The notes beneath the pieces were generated by a model. The model made no database searches. It was not told the DNA's origin and saw nothing but the letters and a program-made list of their open reading frames with translations. A stretch of DNA of 64,000 bases from Ruminococcaceae bacterium UBA3220 (lineage in GTDB: Bacteria; Bacillota; Clostridia; Oscillospirales; Acutalibacteraceae). The translations under genes and the position numbers were made by a program. The stretch covers positions 1 to 64,000 of the forward strand of contig DEWC01000111.1 of the NCBI GenBank assembly GCA_002363095.1. Direction: 5' to 3'. Positions 51,369-59,884 of this stretch are shown here, one piece after another (the first letter of the stretch is position 1; every line of letters begins with the position of its first letter).

Positions 51369-52581
51369 AAACGAAATGATTACTAACAGCCATTTTAAAC
51401 TGTTTCTTGTAATTGCCGCGTCAATACTTTTTTTCTTTGCGGTATACCGTGTTGACCTTTTGTTTGTGGCAATCGGTAAAATGATTTCAGTTTTAGAACC
51501 GATTATTTACGGGCTTGTAATTGCTTATTTGCTTAACCCTCTTGTTGACATTTTTTCAAAGAAAGTCTTTTCAAGGTTATTCAAAAACAATATAAGCAAA
51601 AGGCGGGAAAAACTGGTCAATTTCCTGTCGGTGTTTTTGTCGGTTGTGATTTTTTGCTTTATAATATGGGGAATAGTCATTATGATTATCCCCGGTATTA
51701 TCGATGGTATCGGAACTCTTTCGGCTACCGTCCCCAAAAGAATTATGGAGCTTATTCAAAAGGGTGATAAATACCTTGACAAAAATGATACAACGCGGCT
51801 TATAGCACAAAAGGCTACCGAATATGTTCAAAAGTGGGTAAAAACCGATTTATCGTCTTTTGTGCTTAAATCGGTCGATTATATCTTTTTCGGTGTTTTG
51901 GGCGTTGTCAGTTTTCTTAAAAATTTTGCAATCGGGCTTCTTGTTTCGATTTATATTCTTTATAATAAGCGTCGGTTCGGCAATCAGTCGAGAAAAATCC
52001 TTTGCGCCGTATTTAAACAAAAAACGGTCGACGGTATTATTTTTGTTTGCAAAAAAAGCAATGCGGTTTTCAGCGGATTTATCTACGGCAAAATTTTAGA
52101 TTCGCTGATTGTCGGTGCAATTTGCCTTGTCGGCATAACAATATTGGATATGCCGTACAGAATTCTTGTTGCGACCATTATCTGTGTTACAAATATTATC
52201 CCCATATTCGGCCCCTATATAGGCGCCGTTCCGTGCACTCTGCTTATCGGGTTGTCGGACCCGTGGAAGGGACTTTATTTTGTCATTTTCATAATTTTGC
52301 TTCAAACCCTTGACGGCAATGTTATAGGCCCGAAAATATTAGGCGGAAAAACGGGAATAGAATCGTTTTGGGTAATATTTGCCCTTCTTATCGGCGGAGG
52401 ACTGTTCGGGGTGCTCGGAATGATTTTGGGCGTACCGATGTTCGCGGTAATTTATTATTTTGCCTCAATGCTGATTAACCGCCTTCTTGCAAAAAAGAAT
52501 ATGTCGACGAATAGCGAAGACTATGCAACAGATAATTTCAACATATCTGATAACGAGGTGATTTCAGATGAAAAAGAGTGA
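51343..52581 (+). CDS. AI-2E family (PerM/YtvI-like) membrane transporter
   Basis: A 412-residue protein with eight predicted helices. LLIGGGLFGVLGMILGVPMFAVIYY and VTNIIPIFGPYIGAVPCTLLIGL are family signatures. Relatives include TqsA and the sodium-proton antiporters of this family, so the name does not prove AI-2 export. The start is uncertain: TTG 51343 fits AAGGA at 51332-51336; GTG 51352 and ATG 51376 are alternatives. It overlaps the VanZ-like gene and the next one. Confidence 0.88.
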   Translation: MRSVKTDGKNEMITNSHFKLFLVIAASILFFFAVYRVDLLFVAIGKMISVLEPIIYGLVIAYLLNPLVDIFSKKVFSRLFKNNISKRREKLVNFLSVFLSVVIFCFIIWGIVIMIIPGIIDGIGTLSATVPKRIMELIQKGDKYLDKNDTTRLIAQKATEYVQKWVKTDLSSFVLKSVDYIFFGVLGVVSFLKNFAIGLLVSIYILYNKRRFGNQSRKILCAVFKQKTVDGIIFVCKKSNAVFSGFIYGKILDSLIVGAICLVGITILDMPYRILVATIICVTNIIPIFGPYIGAVPCTLLIGLSDPWKGLYFVIFIILLQTLDGNVIGPKILGGKTGIESFWVIFALLIGGGLFGVLGMILGVPMFAVIYYFASMLINRLLAKKNMSTNSEDYATDNFNISDNEVISDEKE

Positions 52582-53140
52582 ACTTTTAAAACAGAATTCC
52601 GAGCTTTATCATCAACTCGACGAGGCGCTGAAGAAGTTGAATGAGCTTGAGAAAAAGTTTGAAACGGTAAATAAAGAATTAGAAGCGGAAAAAAGCGCCA
52701 ATGAGCAACTCAGAACAAAAACAGACGCTCTTTCGGCGATTGAGCCTGAGCAGTCGGAAAAGGCTGTCTCGACTGACGGCGCTGAAACTGCTCCTGTTTT
52801 TTTCAATCCCGAAAGCCCGAAAGCGCCCGAAGGGTTCGGGCTTTTTGAAAAAGAGGATAATGCTCCCCAAATAACGCTTGAAGATGATCTTCAATATGCC
52901 GCCGATGTAATAGGTCAACTTGTAATTGAATCGGCGAAATGCAGCAACACTTTAACCGAAGGCGGCAACACAAAGTATATTGAGCTTGTAAATTTGATAC
53001 TCGGCAAAACCGAGGTTTCAAAGGCGGAAATTCTCGGCATTGCAAAGCAGGATTTGCCGATTGAAGTAAAAAAACAGAAAATTGATGGTGTAAAAGCCGC
53101 AACCTTGGAATACTTCGAGAGCGTTATGGCTCAAAGATAA
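52568..53140 (+). CDS. Coiled-coil protein of unknown function
   Basis: A 190-residue hydrophilic protein. Residues 1-60 form a strong coiled coil (LYHQLDEALKKLNELEKKFETVNKELEAEK); 60-105 are Pro/Glu-rich and disordered; the C-terminal half (LEDDLQYAADVIGQLVIESAKCSNTL...) is helical. No known domain was recognised. It has no signal peptide. ACGAGGTGA is its ribosome site inside the previous gene, with a 14-base overlap, so it belongs to the FtsEX-M23-VanZ-AI-2E run and may function at the envelope or division site. Confidence 0.7.
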   Translation: MKKSELLKQNSELYHQLDEALKKLNELEKKFETVNKELEAEKSANEQLRTKTDALSAIEPEQSEKAVSTDGAETAPVFFNPESPKAPEGFGLFEKEDNAPQITLEDDLQYAADVIGQLVIESAKCSNTLTEGGNTKYIELVNLILGKTEVSKAEILGIAKQDLPIEVKKQKIDGVKAATLEYFESVMAQR

Positions 53141-53161
53141 GTATTCGCGCTGAAAATCAAA

Positions 53162-53204
53162 AAAATAACCCTGCAGGTTAAATCTTACCTGCGGGGTTAT
53201 TTAT
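53162..53204. terminator. Bidirectional terminator between the coiled-coil and SGNH genes
   Basis: AATAACCC-T-GCAGGT (53163-53177), loop TAAATCTT, ACCTGC-G-GGGTTATT (53186-53200), then TATTAT. Both strands have T-rich tails. Confidence 0.88.
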
Positions 53205-53217
53205 TATATGTCTTAAA

Positions 53218-54303
53218 TTATTTTAAAAGCGGTTTTATGAACGGCTCCAAACGGTTGGCAAATTTGAAAAAGCCGAGATCGTTCGGATGGGTTCCGTCAA
53301 CCGTACAGGCGTCCCAATCCTCGCCGGCAAAAATATCGGCACCGTCTAAGAAGTAAATGTTTTTATCGCCGCTTTGAATTGCTTTTTCGTATGTCTCCTT
53401 TATAATTCCGGTACGGGTTTTGAAATCGCCCCAGGTATCAGAAAAAGTATAATACTTCCCGTAAACGGCAGACGGAATGGAAACAAGTATTATCGGCAAA
53501 TCGGGGTTTTTGTCCCTTACCGTTTTATAGAAATGGTAATGGGTTTTTCTAAGATGCTCGGCGGTCGGGGCGTTGGCGTCATAATCCATAACAAAAACAC
53601 TCATATCAAGCCCCGCGATATACTCTGCCATTTCAGGCTCACCTTTACCCGAGCCTGAAAACCCGAGGTTAATAAAGTCAAAATCAAGCCTTCTTGATAA
53701 AAATCCCTGATAACTGTTGCCGGGACGCGACGCGCATCCGCCCTGGGTTATCGAACTGCCGTAGAAGACAACGGGTGTTTTATGCTTATACGGTTGCGGC
53801 GCTTCTAAAACGGCGTCTTTTTTAAGCCCGATATAAAGTTTTTTAACATCGTGGTAAAGAGGAAAGTTTATGGTATAATCGGTGAAATCGCCGTGGGTTT
53901 TAGTTCCCGAGGAGTAACCCTCTTTAAAACCAACCGGGGGAACAAAAGTTTTAAAATAAACCTCTTTTCCGTTTTCGGCTCTGTAAATGTCAAACCCCGC
54001 ATAACCTGTAACCGGCATATGCGGCATAGGCCAGCATCCGCTCATAACCGCGCTTATTGCAATAAAGGTCGAGTCAGTTTTAAATCGCACCCTTCCGCCG
54101 GCGGTGTTCGAGTTAAGTTCGGCAACGCCTTCCGATACGCTTTTTGCTATATCTTCGGGCATACGCAGGAATTTATTTTCGGTCTCGTCATAGAATACGC
54201 CGTGAAGGGAAAAGGGCGCTTTTGACGCGTCGTACCAGACTATATCCGGCTCGGTAATATTTGTATTAACAATAAAGTTTTGGTCAATTTTTTCGATATT
54301 CAA
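53218..54303 (-). CDS. SGNH-type carbohydrate esterase
   Basis: A 361-residue protein: an N-terminal beta-sandwich (about 1-165) and a C-terminal SGNH hydrolase domain with VFYGSSITQGG (Ser nucleophile), LGFSGSGKGE, MDYDANAP and the Asp-His pair in DGTHPNDLGF. This two-domain form deacetylates glycans. No signal peptide was seen, so it is probably cytoplasmic. The start is TTG 54303 with GTGGTGA upstream. It follows the GH20 gene, which suggests removal of O-acetyl groups from amino-sugar glycans. Confidence 0.88.
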   Translation of the reverse strand: MNIEKIDQNFIVNTNITEPDIVWYDASKAPFSLHGVFYDETENKFLRMPEDIAKSVSEGVAELNSNTAGGRVRFKTDSTFIAISAVMSGCWPMPHMPVTGYAGFDIYRAENGKEVYFKTFVPPVGFKEGYSSGTKTHGDFTDYTINFPLYHDVKKLYIGLKKDAVLEAPQPYKHKTPVVFYGSSITQGGCASRPGNSYQGFLSRRLDFDFINLGFSGSGKGEPEMAEYIAGLDMSVFVMDYDANAPTAEHLRKTHYHFYKTVRDKNPDLPIILVSIPSAVYGKYYTFSDTWGDFKTRTGIIKETYEKAIQSGDKNIYFLDGADIFAGEDWDACTVDGTHPNDLGFFKFANRLEPFIKPLLK

Positions 54304-54334
54304 TTATATCACCACTTTTATCATAACCCTTATA

Positions 54335-55939
54335 TCAGAGTAAATTTGCGGTTACGGAATGCGACCAGCTGTTGAATTCGAGATGGGTGCCGTTCTCACG
54401 GTTTCTTATGTCGAGAGGCTCATCCTCCAACTCTTCAATTCGGGATAGTTCGCCGTTTATAAAGCGCAACAGCATATCTTTGCAATGGGTCATACGCTTT
54501 ATATTTCCGCCTATTCTTATATCCTGAACATCGAATCCGTGCGGCTTGTTTTCTATCATCCACTGTTTTTCATAAAGTTCATAAAATTTTTCGGTAAGCG
54601 ATATAACATCCTCATATTCTTTAACAAGGCGTTTGAGGGCGGAAATATCGTTTTCTTTGTATGCTTTTCGGGTATTTATTCCTAAATTGCATTTCTTTTC
54701 GAGTACTCTGCAAAGCGCCGCTTCGGCTTCAAAAAGATAGGAATATTCATTTGCGGGCACACCTTCGAGTACCTTGGCCATTTTGCCGAAATCAGCCCCG
54801 TCGTTTTCCGCGATGTTGCGGTCAAAAAGCCCCATAAAACAGTCGTTATAGAAAAGATATTTATCACTGTTTACTATTGCTTCGCTTCCGTTAGGGGTAA
54901 GGGGAAGATCGAGCGCCGTAAATTCGTCAAAACCTATCTTGTATTTTTCGGCAAATTTTTGTTTTATAAGATTAATATCGTCGTTGCCTTTTATAAGTTC
55001 GCTTGCGTAGAAAAGTGAGGGTAATACGGAGAATTTAGAACATTCCGCGCCGTTATCACCCCACATTGTAAGAAATATGTTTTCAATTCCGTGTTCAAAG
55101 CAGGATGTGAGCGCCGCCTTTGTCGTTTGCATACTGAATTTGTTGTGGGGAGCAAAACCCGACCATGTCCAAAGCCCGCCCGCGAACCAGATATTATCCT
55201 TAACGGCGGAATGAGCCTTTATGCGCTTATCGTAATCGGTTTTTTCCTTCGAATAATAATCCCAGTAAACAAGGTCAACATTATCGGGTATCATTTTTTT
55301 GACGCTGTCGGGTATCTCAATGTTTTCGTTGCCGTAATAGTCGTTGCCCAAAAGGCGGAAAAACATATCGCCCCACATAAGAAGTTTAAAATCATATTTT
55401 TTTGCAAGTTCGGATACCCTGTTTAAATGTTTTAGAAGAATTTCAAATCTGTCTTGCGCGCCATGCCTGTCAAAATATCGCCCTCTGCCGAGCATGTGCG
55501 CCTCGTCCATTCCGATATTTACGGTTTTCGTTGAATAGGAGCGGCTTATCGCCTCAAACATATGGTCGATGAGTTTGTATGTGTTTTCGTCATCGCAGAG
55601 CAGAATATCGTTGCAATCGCACATTTTTTGATAAACGCTCCAATGAAAAATGGCGTTGAGGTGGGCAAGGGTCTGAACGCAAGGCATCAGTTCCACACCC
55701 TTTGTTTTCGCATAATTATCCATATCCTTAATTTCTTCTACGCTGTAGCGCCCTCTGAATTTTCCGAAATAGGGCTGATGCTCAACCTCATATGTATCCT
55801 CTGTGTAGAGCATAAGACAGTTAAAACCCAAATCGGAGACAATATCAATGTATTTTTTAACCGTTTCGGGTTTTAATACGGCGTTTCTTGAACAGTCAAG
55901 CATTACGCCCGATTTTTTTAATCTTGCTTTGTTAATCAT
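54335..55939 (-). CDS. GH20 beta-N-acetylhexosaminidase (GH20C-like, single barrel)
   Basis: A 534-residue protein whose TIM barrel begins near residue 25. The catalytic Asp-Glu pair is in VNIGMDEAHMLG; substrate residues are likely in LLMWGDMFFR, NIWFAGGLWTWSGF and FLTMWGDNGAE. It lacks the GH20b domain and signal peptide, matching the short intracellular GH20C type of streptococci and clostridia. It removes terminal GlcNAc or GalNAc from imported oligosaccharides. TAGGAGA precedes the ATG. Confidence 0.9.
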   Translation of the reverse strand: MINKARLKKSGVMLDCSRNAVLKPETVKKYIDIVSDLGFNCLMLYTEDTYEVEHQPYFGKFRGRYSVEEIKDMDNYAKTKGVELMPCVQTLAHLNAIFHWSVYQKMCDCNDILLCDDENTYKLIDHMFEAISRSYSTKTVNIGMDEAHMLGRGRYFDRHGAQDRFEILLKHLNRVSELAKKYDFKLLMWGDMFFRLLGNDYYGNENIEIPDSVKKMIPDNVDLVYWDYYSKEKTDYDKRIKAHSAVKDNIWFAGGLWTWSGFAPHNKFSMQTTKAALTSCFEHGIENIFLTMWGDNGAECSKFSVLPSLFYASELIKGNDDINLIKQKFAEKYKIGFDEFTALDLPLTPNGSEAIVNSDKYLFYNDCFMGLFDRNIAENDGADFGKMAKVLEGVPANEYSYLFEAEAALCRVLEKKCNLGINTRKAYKENDISALKRLVKEYEDVISLTEKFYELYEKQWMIENKPHGFDVQDIRIGGNIKRMTHCKDMLLRFINGELSRIEELEDEPLDIRNRENGTHLEFNSWSHSVTANLL

Positions 55940-55962
55940 ATAATTTCTCCTAAACTCTTTTA

Positions 55963-56859
55963 TTATTCTTCAAAGCAGTTGTATTGCTCTAAAACATATT
56001 TTCCCATATCGTATTTTATGTTTTCAAAGCGTTTTGCAAATTCAACCGGGTATATGGCAAGCCGGGTATCTTTTTCGTATTTTCTGCGCCTCCATGTGTT
56101 CAGCATGCCGTCGGCTTCAAAGGTGAAATAGCCGTTAAAACCGATGTCTAAAAGCCCGTTCATAACCGAATCCATATTAACAGTGCCCGTAAAAGGCATA
56201 ACATGGTCGTCCGAAAGCCCGAAGTTACCCTGAATGTGCAGAGCAGCGACATGGCTGCCGAGAAGCGCCAGCGCCTTATGTTGGGGCAGTTCCTGCATAT
56301 TGCCGTGCCCGATATCCCAGCAGGCTTTAAGAAGGGGATGGTTGATGTATTCAACGAGTTCTTTCAGGTCCTCGGCGCAGTCAACCCAATAGCAACCGTT
56401 GTCGGTCATTTTATCAAAATTTTCTGTAAGTATATTTATATTGCATTTTTCCGCGGTTTTGAGCAATTCTTCATAAAACTTTTTGTTGCGCTTAAAGGTT
56501 TCTTCCTTTGAAAGCCCTTTAAGGTAACCGGAATGAACGACAATGTTCGGGATGCCGAGCCATGAAGCGGTTTCAATGCTTTGCTTTGTCGCCTCAATGA
56601 AATCTTCGCTTCCCTCGGCAAGAGGTCTTCCGAGAGGGGAGTGGGACTGGACAAATTTAAACCCCGAAGTATCAGCCATTTTGAGGAGTTTTTCGGCAAA
56701 CGCCTTCGGGTTTTCGCCCAAAAGACCGGTTTTAGTCCGAAAATCATAAGTGAAACTGTAATCGATGTACTTAAATCCCGCTTCCGTTACGGCGTCGATA
56801 CTTTCTTCAACATTAAGCCCGAAATGGAAAAAATCGCCGGTCGTTGTTGCTAATTTCAT
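55963..56859 (-). CDS. Sugar phosphate isomerase/epimerase
   Basis: A 298-residue TIM-barrel protein of the xylose-isomerase-like superfamily. Metal-site candidates are FVQSHSPLG, NIVVHSGY, ILTENFDKM, ACWDIGHGNM, ALHIQGN and TFEADG. First gene of the isomerase-GH20-SGNH unit, with GGAG before the ATG and a good promoter at 56912-56940. Substrate unknown, though the neighbours suggest an amino-sugar or its lactone. Confidence 0.87.
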   Translation of the reverse strand: MKLATTTGDFFHFGLNVEESIDAVTEAGFKYIDYSFTYDFRTKTGLLGENPKAFAEKLLKMADTSGFKFVQSHSPLGRPLAEGSEDFIEATKQSIETASWLGIPNIVVHSGYLKGLSKEETFKRNKKFYEELLKTAEKCNINILTENFDKMTDNGCYWVDCAEDLKELVEYINHPLLKACWDIGHGNMQELPQHKALALLGSHVAALHIQGNFGLSDDHVMPFTGTVNMDSVMNGLLDIGFNGYFTFEADGMLNTWRRRKYEKDTRLAIYPVEFAKRFENIKYDMGKYVLEQYNCFEE

Positions 56860-56911
56860 ATTTTCACGGCTCCTTTTTTCGGTTCATTTTACTTTCGTTA
56901 TATCTGATGAG

Positions 56912-56940
56912 ATTATATCAAATCACTTCGGATAAATCAA
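56912..56940 (-). promoter_or_regulatory. Promoter of the isomerase-GH20-SGNH operon
   Basis: Minus strand: TTGATT (56940-56935), 17 nt, TATAAT (56917-56912). Confidence 0.75.
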
Positions 56941-56999
56941 GGAATTTATAGCTATAGATTAATATTTGCAAAAAATGTAGCAACCTTTTATCAGTTTGT

Positions 57000-57230
57000 C
57001 AAGATGGGCATTATAAACCGCCTACTTTATAGCCCGCCGTCGCCTACCATAAATAAGCTTCACCCTATCCATGGTAGAGATTATACCTTTGATGGTTCAA
57101 GTGATTTCAGCAAACCGCGAACAGCGAAAATTTGCAGATTGGCGATTAAAGACGGCAAAATTTTTGCCGAGCAACAGAAGTCAAGACCTCCGCCTAAGCC
57201 GGAGGTCTTGATTACTGTTAATTTAAACAC
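57000..57230. other. Orphan intergenic stretch with two hairpins
   Basis: The 440 bases from 56860 to 57299 hold the promoter at 56912-56940 and then this piece. It has CTACCAT (57044-57050) with ATGGTAG (57071-57077), and CAAGACCTCCG (57182-57192), loop CCTAAGC, CGGAGGTCTTG (57200-57210), an 11-bp perfect stem. The open frame across it (57004-57366) has an odd composition and runs into the AraC gene on the other strand. It may be a decayed mobile element or a small RNA; I cannot identify it. Confidence 0.4.
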
Positions 57231-57299
57231 AATTGCACCGATTTCAGAATTGTTGAAGATTTATGCCAAAACGGATGCGAAATCCATGCTTAATTCCTA

Positions 57300-58151
57300 T
57301 CAGGTTTTAACAGTTTCTTTAAACTGTTGTGGTGTTATGTTGAGATGTTTTTTATATAATCTGTAAAAATTTGAATAGTTATTAAATCCTACAAAGTAGC
57401 ATGCCTCTTTGATTGTGTAATTTGCTCTGATAAGATTATTGCATTCGTAAAGTCTTCTTATAATCAGGTAATCGTTGGGCGATATACCTACATTTTGTTT
57501 AAAAAGGTGAGCAATATAGTACTTTGAAAAATGAAATTTTTCTGATAAAAACTCCAAAGTTATATTTTCCGTATAATGTTTGTTAATATATTCTATCATG
57601 AGGTTTACTGTTTTATTTGCAGAAACAGGTTGGTTTGATATGTTGGTTTTTTTTATAAGTTTTGACAATTCCGACAGCAATTCAACCGTTTTGCATGTGA
57701 TAAGTATTTGAGCTTCGAAAATGTCTTTTTGGGCGAGTGAAAGACAGTAGTTTACGATTTGGTCAAGGCCTATAGCCATGACCTTTTCTTTTGGTATAAG
57801 ATTTCCTATTCCTTTTGGCTTTTTTGACAGGGTATCAAAAAATGTATTTCTGTCGCCGCCGAACGGATAAAGCAGGGTATCTTTAATGTGAAAAACTATT
57901 TTTTCAAAATACGAGTTATCTTTTCTCGTGGATACATGAAGTTCATCGGGATTTAGTATTATCATATCGCCATCGCTTATATGGTAATGATTTCCTTCAA
58001 TGTGTATATCAGACTCTCCGACACGGTAAAATTCTAATATCAGGTCCTTATCATAATGCAGATAGTTGATAGTAGAACTTTTTTCAAAAAGGCCGTGTGA
58101 ATAGTGAATATCAATATATGGATTTGGACAGTAACAATCTCTGGTATACAT
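57300..58151 (-). CDS. AraC-family transcriptional regulator
   Basis: A 283-residue regulator. The N-terminal part is a cupin sensor (HYHISDGDMIILNPDELH); the C-terminal 100 residues hold two helix-turn-helix units: ITLEFLSEKFHFSKYYIAHLFKQNVGISPNDYL and TIKEACYFVGFNNYSNFYRLYKKHLNITPQQFKE. GAGGTG (58164-58159) sets the start at ATG 58151, not the GTG at 58160. It is divergent from the FAD-oxidoreductase operon (108 nt) and upstream of the GH20 operon on the same strand; either may be its target. By eye it is richer in A+T than its neighbours. Confidence 0.93.
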   Translation of the reverse strand: MYTRDCYCPNPYIDIHYSHGLFEKSSTINYLHYDKDLILEFYRVGESDIHIEGNHYHISDGDMIILNPDELHVSTRKDNSYFEKIVFHIKDTLLYPFGGDRNTFFDTLSKKPKGIGNLIPKEKVMAIGLDQIVNYCLSLAQKDIFEAQILITCKTVELLSELSKLIKKTNISNQPVSANKTVNLMIEYINKHYTENITLEFLSEKFHFSKYYIAHLFKQNVGISPNDYLIIRRLYECNNLIRANYTIKEACYFVGFNNYSNFYRLYKKHLNITPQQFKETVKT

Positions 58152-58223
58152 TTTTATCACCTCATAGCAATATTGTACATCATTTTCGCAAAAAACACAA
58201 TATGATATTTAAAAATGTTGTAA

Positions 58224-58229
58224 TATAAT
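58224..58229 (+). promoter_or_regulatory. Likely -10 element of the FAD-oxidoreductase operon
   Basis: TATAAT at 58224-58229 without a recognisable -35 17 nt upstream (TATGAT at 58201-58206). A weak -35 is expected for a promoter activated by the divergent AraC protein. CAATAT occurs twice in the divergent region (near 58168 and 58198) and is a possible half-site. Confidence 0.45.
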
Positions 58230-58259
58230 GTGGTTGATTAGTAATGGGAGGAATGACAG

Positions 58260-59519
58260 ATGAAAGACTGCAATTATGATATTGTTGTTGTCGGTGGTGG
58301 TCCTGCGGGTTTGGCGGCGGCAATATCCGCAAAGAAAAATGGTGCAGAAAAGGTTGTTGTTATAGAACGGGAAAACCGTTTGGGGGGAATACTAAAACAG
58401 TGTATCCATGCGGGTTTCGGACTTCAGTATTTCGGAGAAGAACTTACGGGACCTGAATATGCTGAAAGGTTTTCGGTTCTTGCAAAGGAAAACGGAATAG
58501 ACTTTTTACTTAATACTACCGCTATTGAAATTAACGAAAAAACTCTTATTTGCGTAAATACAGACGGGGTTATAAATATCAGTTTCGGGGCGCTTGTTCT
58601 TGCAATGGGTTGTAGGGAACGTACCCGCGCAAATCTTATGATACCCGGTAGTCGTCCTGCAGGCATATATACCGCAGGAACAGCACAAAAGCTTATAAAT
58701 ATTTACGGTCATAGAATAGGAAAAGAAGTTGTTATTCTCGGAAGCGGAGATATTGGAATGATAATGGCAAGGCGCCTGTCGTTAGGTGGTGCAAAGGTTA
58801 AGGCTGTAATTGAAATCATGCCGTATCTTGCAGGACTTGTCCGCAATAAAATTCAATGTCTTGACGATTTTGATATACCGCTTATGTTATCTCATACTGT
58901 TGTTGATATAAACGGAATTGACCGTGTAGAGAGCGTTACGGTAGCTCCTGTGGACGAAAATCGCCGTCCGGTTATGGAAAAGGTTGAAACAATTTCCTGT
59001 GATACTTTACTTTTATCCGTCGGTCTTATTCCCGAAAATGAACTTACTCGTTCAGCCGATGTAACTCTTTCGGGAATAACCAAAGGCGCTGTTGTAAATC
59101 AGTTTAAGCAGACCGATAAGCCGTATATTTTTGCCTGCGGAAATGTATTGCATGTTAACGACCTTGTTGACCATGTAAGTCACGAAAGTGAAGACGCCGG
59201 AAAGTTTGCAGCACTATATGCTTTAGGAAAACTTGAGCAGAACAATGAAATTCCCGTTACACCCGGAGACGGTGTAAGGTATGTGTGTCCTCAAAGAATC
59301 GCATGCGAAAATGCCGATGTTGACCTGTATTTCCGTACCTTAATTCCCGGTAGGCAGACAACACTTACGGTTTTAGATGACAGTGGTATACTTATAACAA
59401 AAAAACTTATTCGAACGACACCGGGTACGATAGAAAAACTAACAATACCCGCAGATAAGGTTAAGAAGATTAAAGGAAAAATTGTGGTTTGTGCCGAACA
59501 CAAGGAGGTTTGTATATGA
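58260..59519 (+). CDS. NAD(P)/FAD-dependent oxidoreductase (GlpA-complex reductase type)
   Basis: A 419-residue flavoprotein. The N-terminal FAD loop DIVVVGGGPAGLAAAISAKKNGAEKVVVIE and the second Rossmann loop EVVILGSGDIGMIMARRLSLGGAKV (about 155-180) place it among pyridine-nucleotide reductases. GGILKQCIHAGFGLQYFGEELTGPEY is typical of the members encoded with DUF1667 and GlpA-like proteins. It probably passes electrons between the dehydrogenase and NAD(P) or another carrier. TGGGAGGA precedes the ATG; it overlaps the next gene by 4 bases. Confidence 0.9.
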   Translation: MKDCNYDIVVVGGGPAGLAAAISAKKNGAEKVVVIERENRLGGILKQCIHAGFGLQYFGEELTGPEYAERFSVLAKENGIDFLLNTTAIEINEKTLICVNTDGVINISFGALVLAMGCRERTRANLMIPGSRPAGIYTAGTAQKLINIYGHRIGKEVVILGSGDIGMIMARRLSLGGAKVKAVIEIMPYLAGLVRNKIQCLDDFDIPLMLSHTVVDINGIDRVESVTVAPVDENRRPVMEKVETISCDTLLLSVGLIPENELTRSADVTLSGITKGAVVNQFKQTDKPYIFACGNVLHVNDLVDHVSHESEDAGKFAALYALGKLEQNNEIPVTPGDGVRYVCPQRIACENADVDLYFRTLIPGRQTTLTVLDDSGILITKKLIRTTPGTIEKLTIPADKVKKIKGKIVVCAEHKEVCI

Positions 59520-59884
59520 AAAGGACAGTAACCTGCACAGTATGCCCGAATGGCTGTGAAATAGGGATTGAGTATAACACAAAAGAGGATGCCGTACTAA
59601 ACGGATACGGTTGCAAAAGAGGTGTTTCATACGCTCTTGACGAATGTTTTGAGCCAAAGCGCACTTTTACATCTTCGGTTAAAATTTCCGGTTCAGACAG
59701 AAGGGTTTTGCCGGTTCGCACTACCAAGCCGATACCGAAGAGTATTTTAATGAAAGCCGCTAAAGAGGTTGAAGGTATTTCGCTTAAAGCTCCCATAAAA
59801 TGCGGAGAAGTTATTGAAAATGATTTTTTAAACACAAAGGCAAAACTTATTGCTACGATGACACTTGAAGGGGAGAACGCGTGA
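59516..59884 (+). CDS. DUF1667 family cysteine-motif protein
   Basis: A 122-residue protein of the DUF1667 family: CTVCPNGCEIGIEYN near the start, a later single Cys in GYGCKRGVSYA, then a beta-rich part (VLPVRTTKPIPKSILMKAAKEVEGI). The three N-terminal cysteines and the later one could bind a metal or Fe-S cluster, as suggested for the complex with the FAD proteins. AAGGAGG (59502-59508) fixes the start at ATG 59516. It overlaps both neighbours by a few bases. Confidence 0.88.
   Translation: MKRTVTCTVCPNGCEIGIEYNTKEDAVLNGYGCKRGVSYALDECFEPKRTFTSSVKISGSDRRVLPVRTTKPIPKSILMKAAKEVEGISLKAPIKCGEVIENDFLNTKAKLIATMTLEGENA

Noticed and set aside
51343..52581. AI-2 exporter working with luxS
   Set aside because: The family name comes from TqsA, but many members move ions; distance from luxS gives no support.
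57004..57366. Plus-strand open frame of 120 codons beside the AraC gene
   Set aside because: It overlaps the AraC coding end in antisense, includes an 11-bp stem-loop, and shows no domain or ribosome site; kept only as an orphan stretch.
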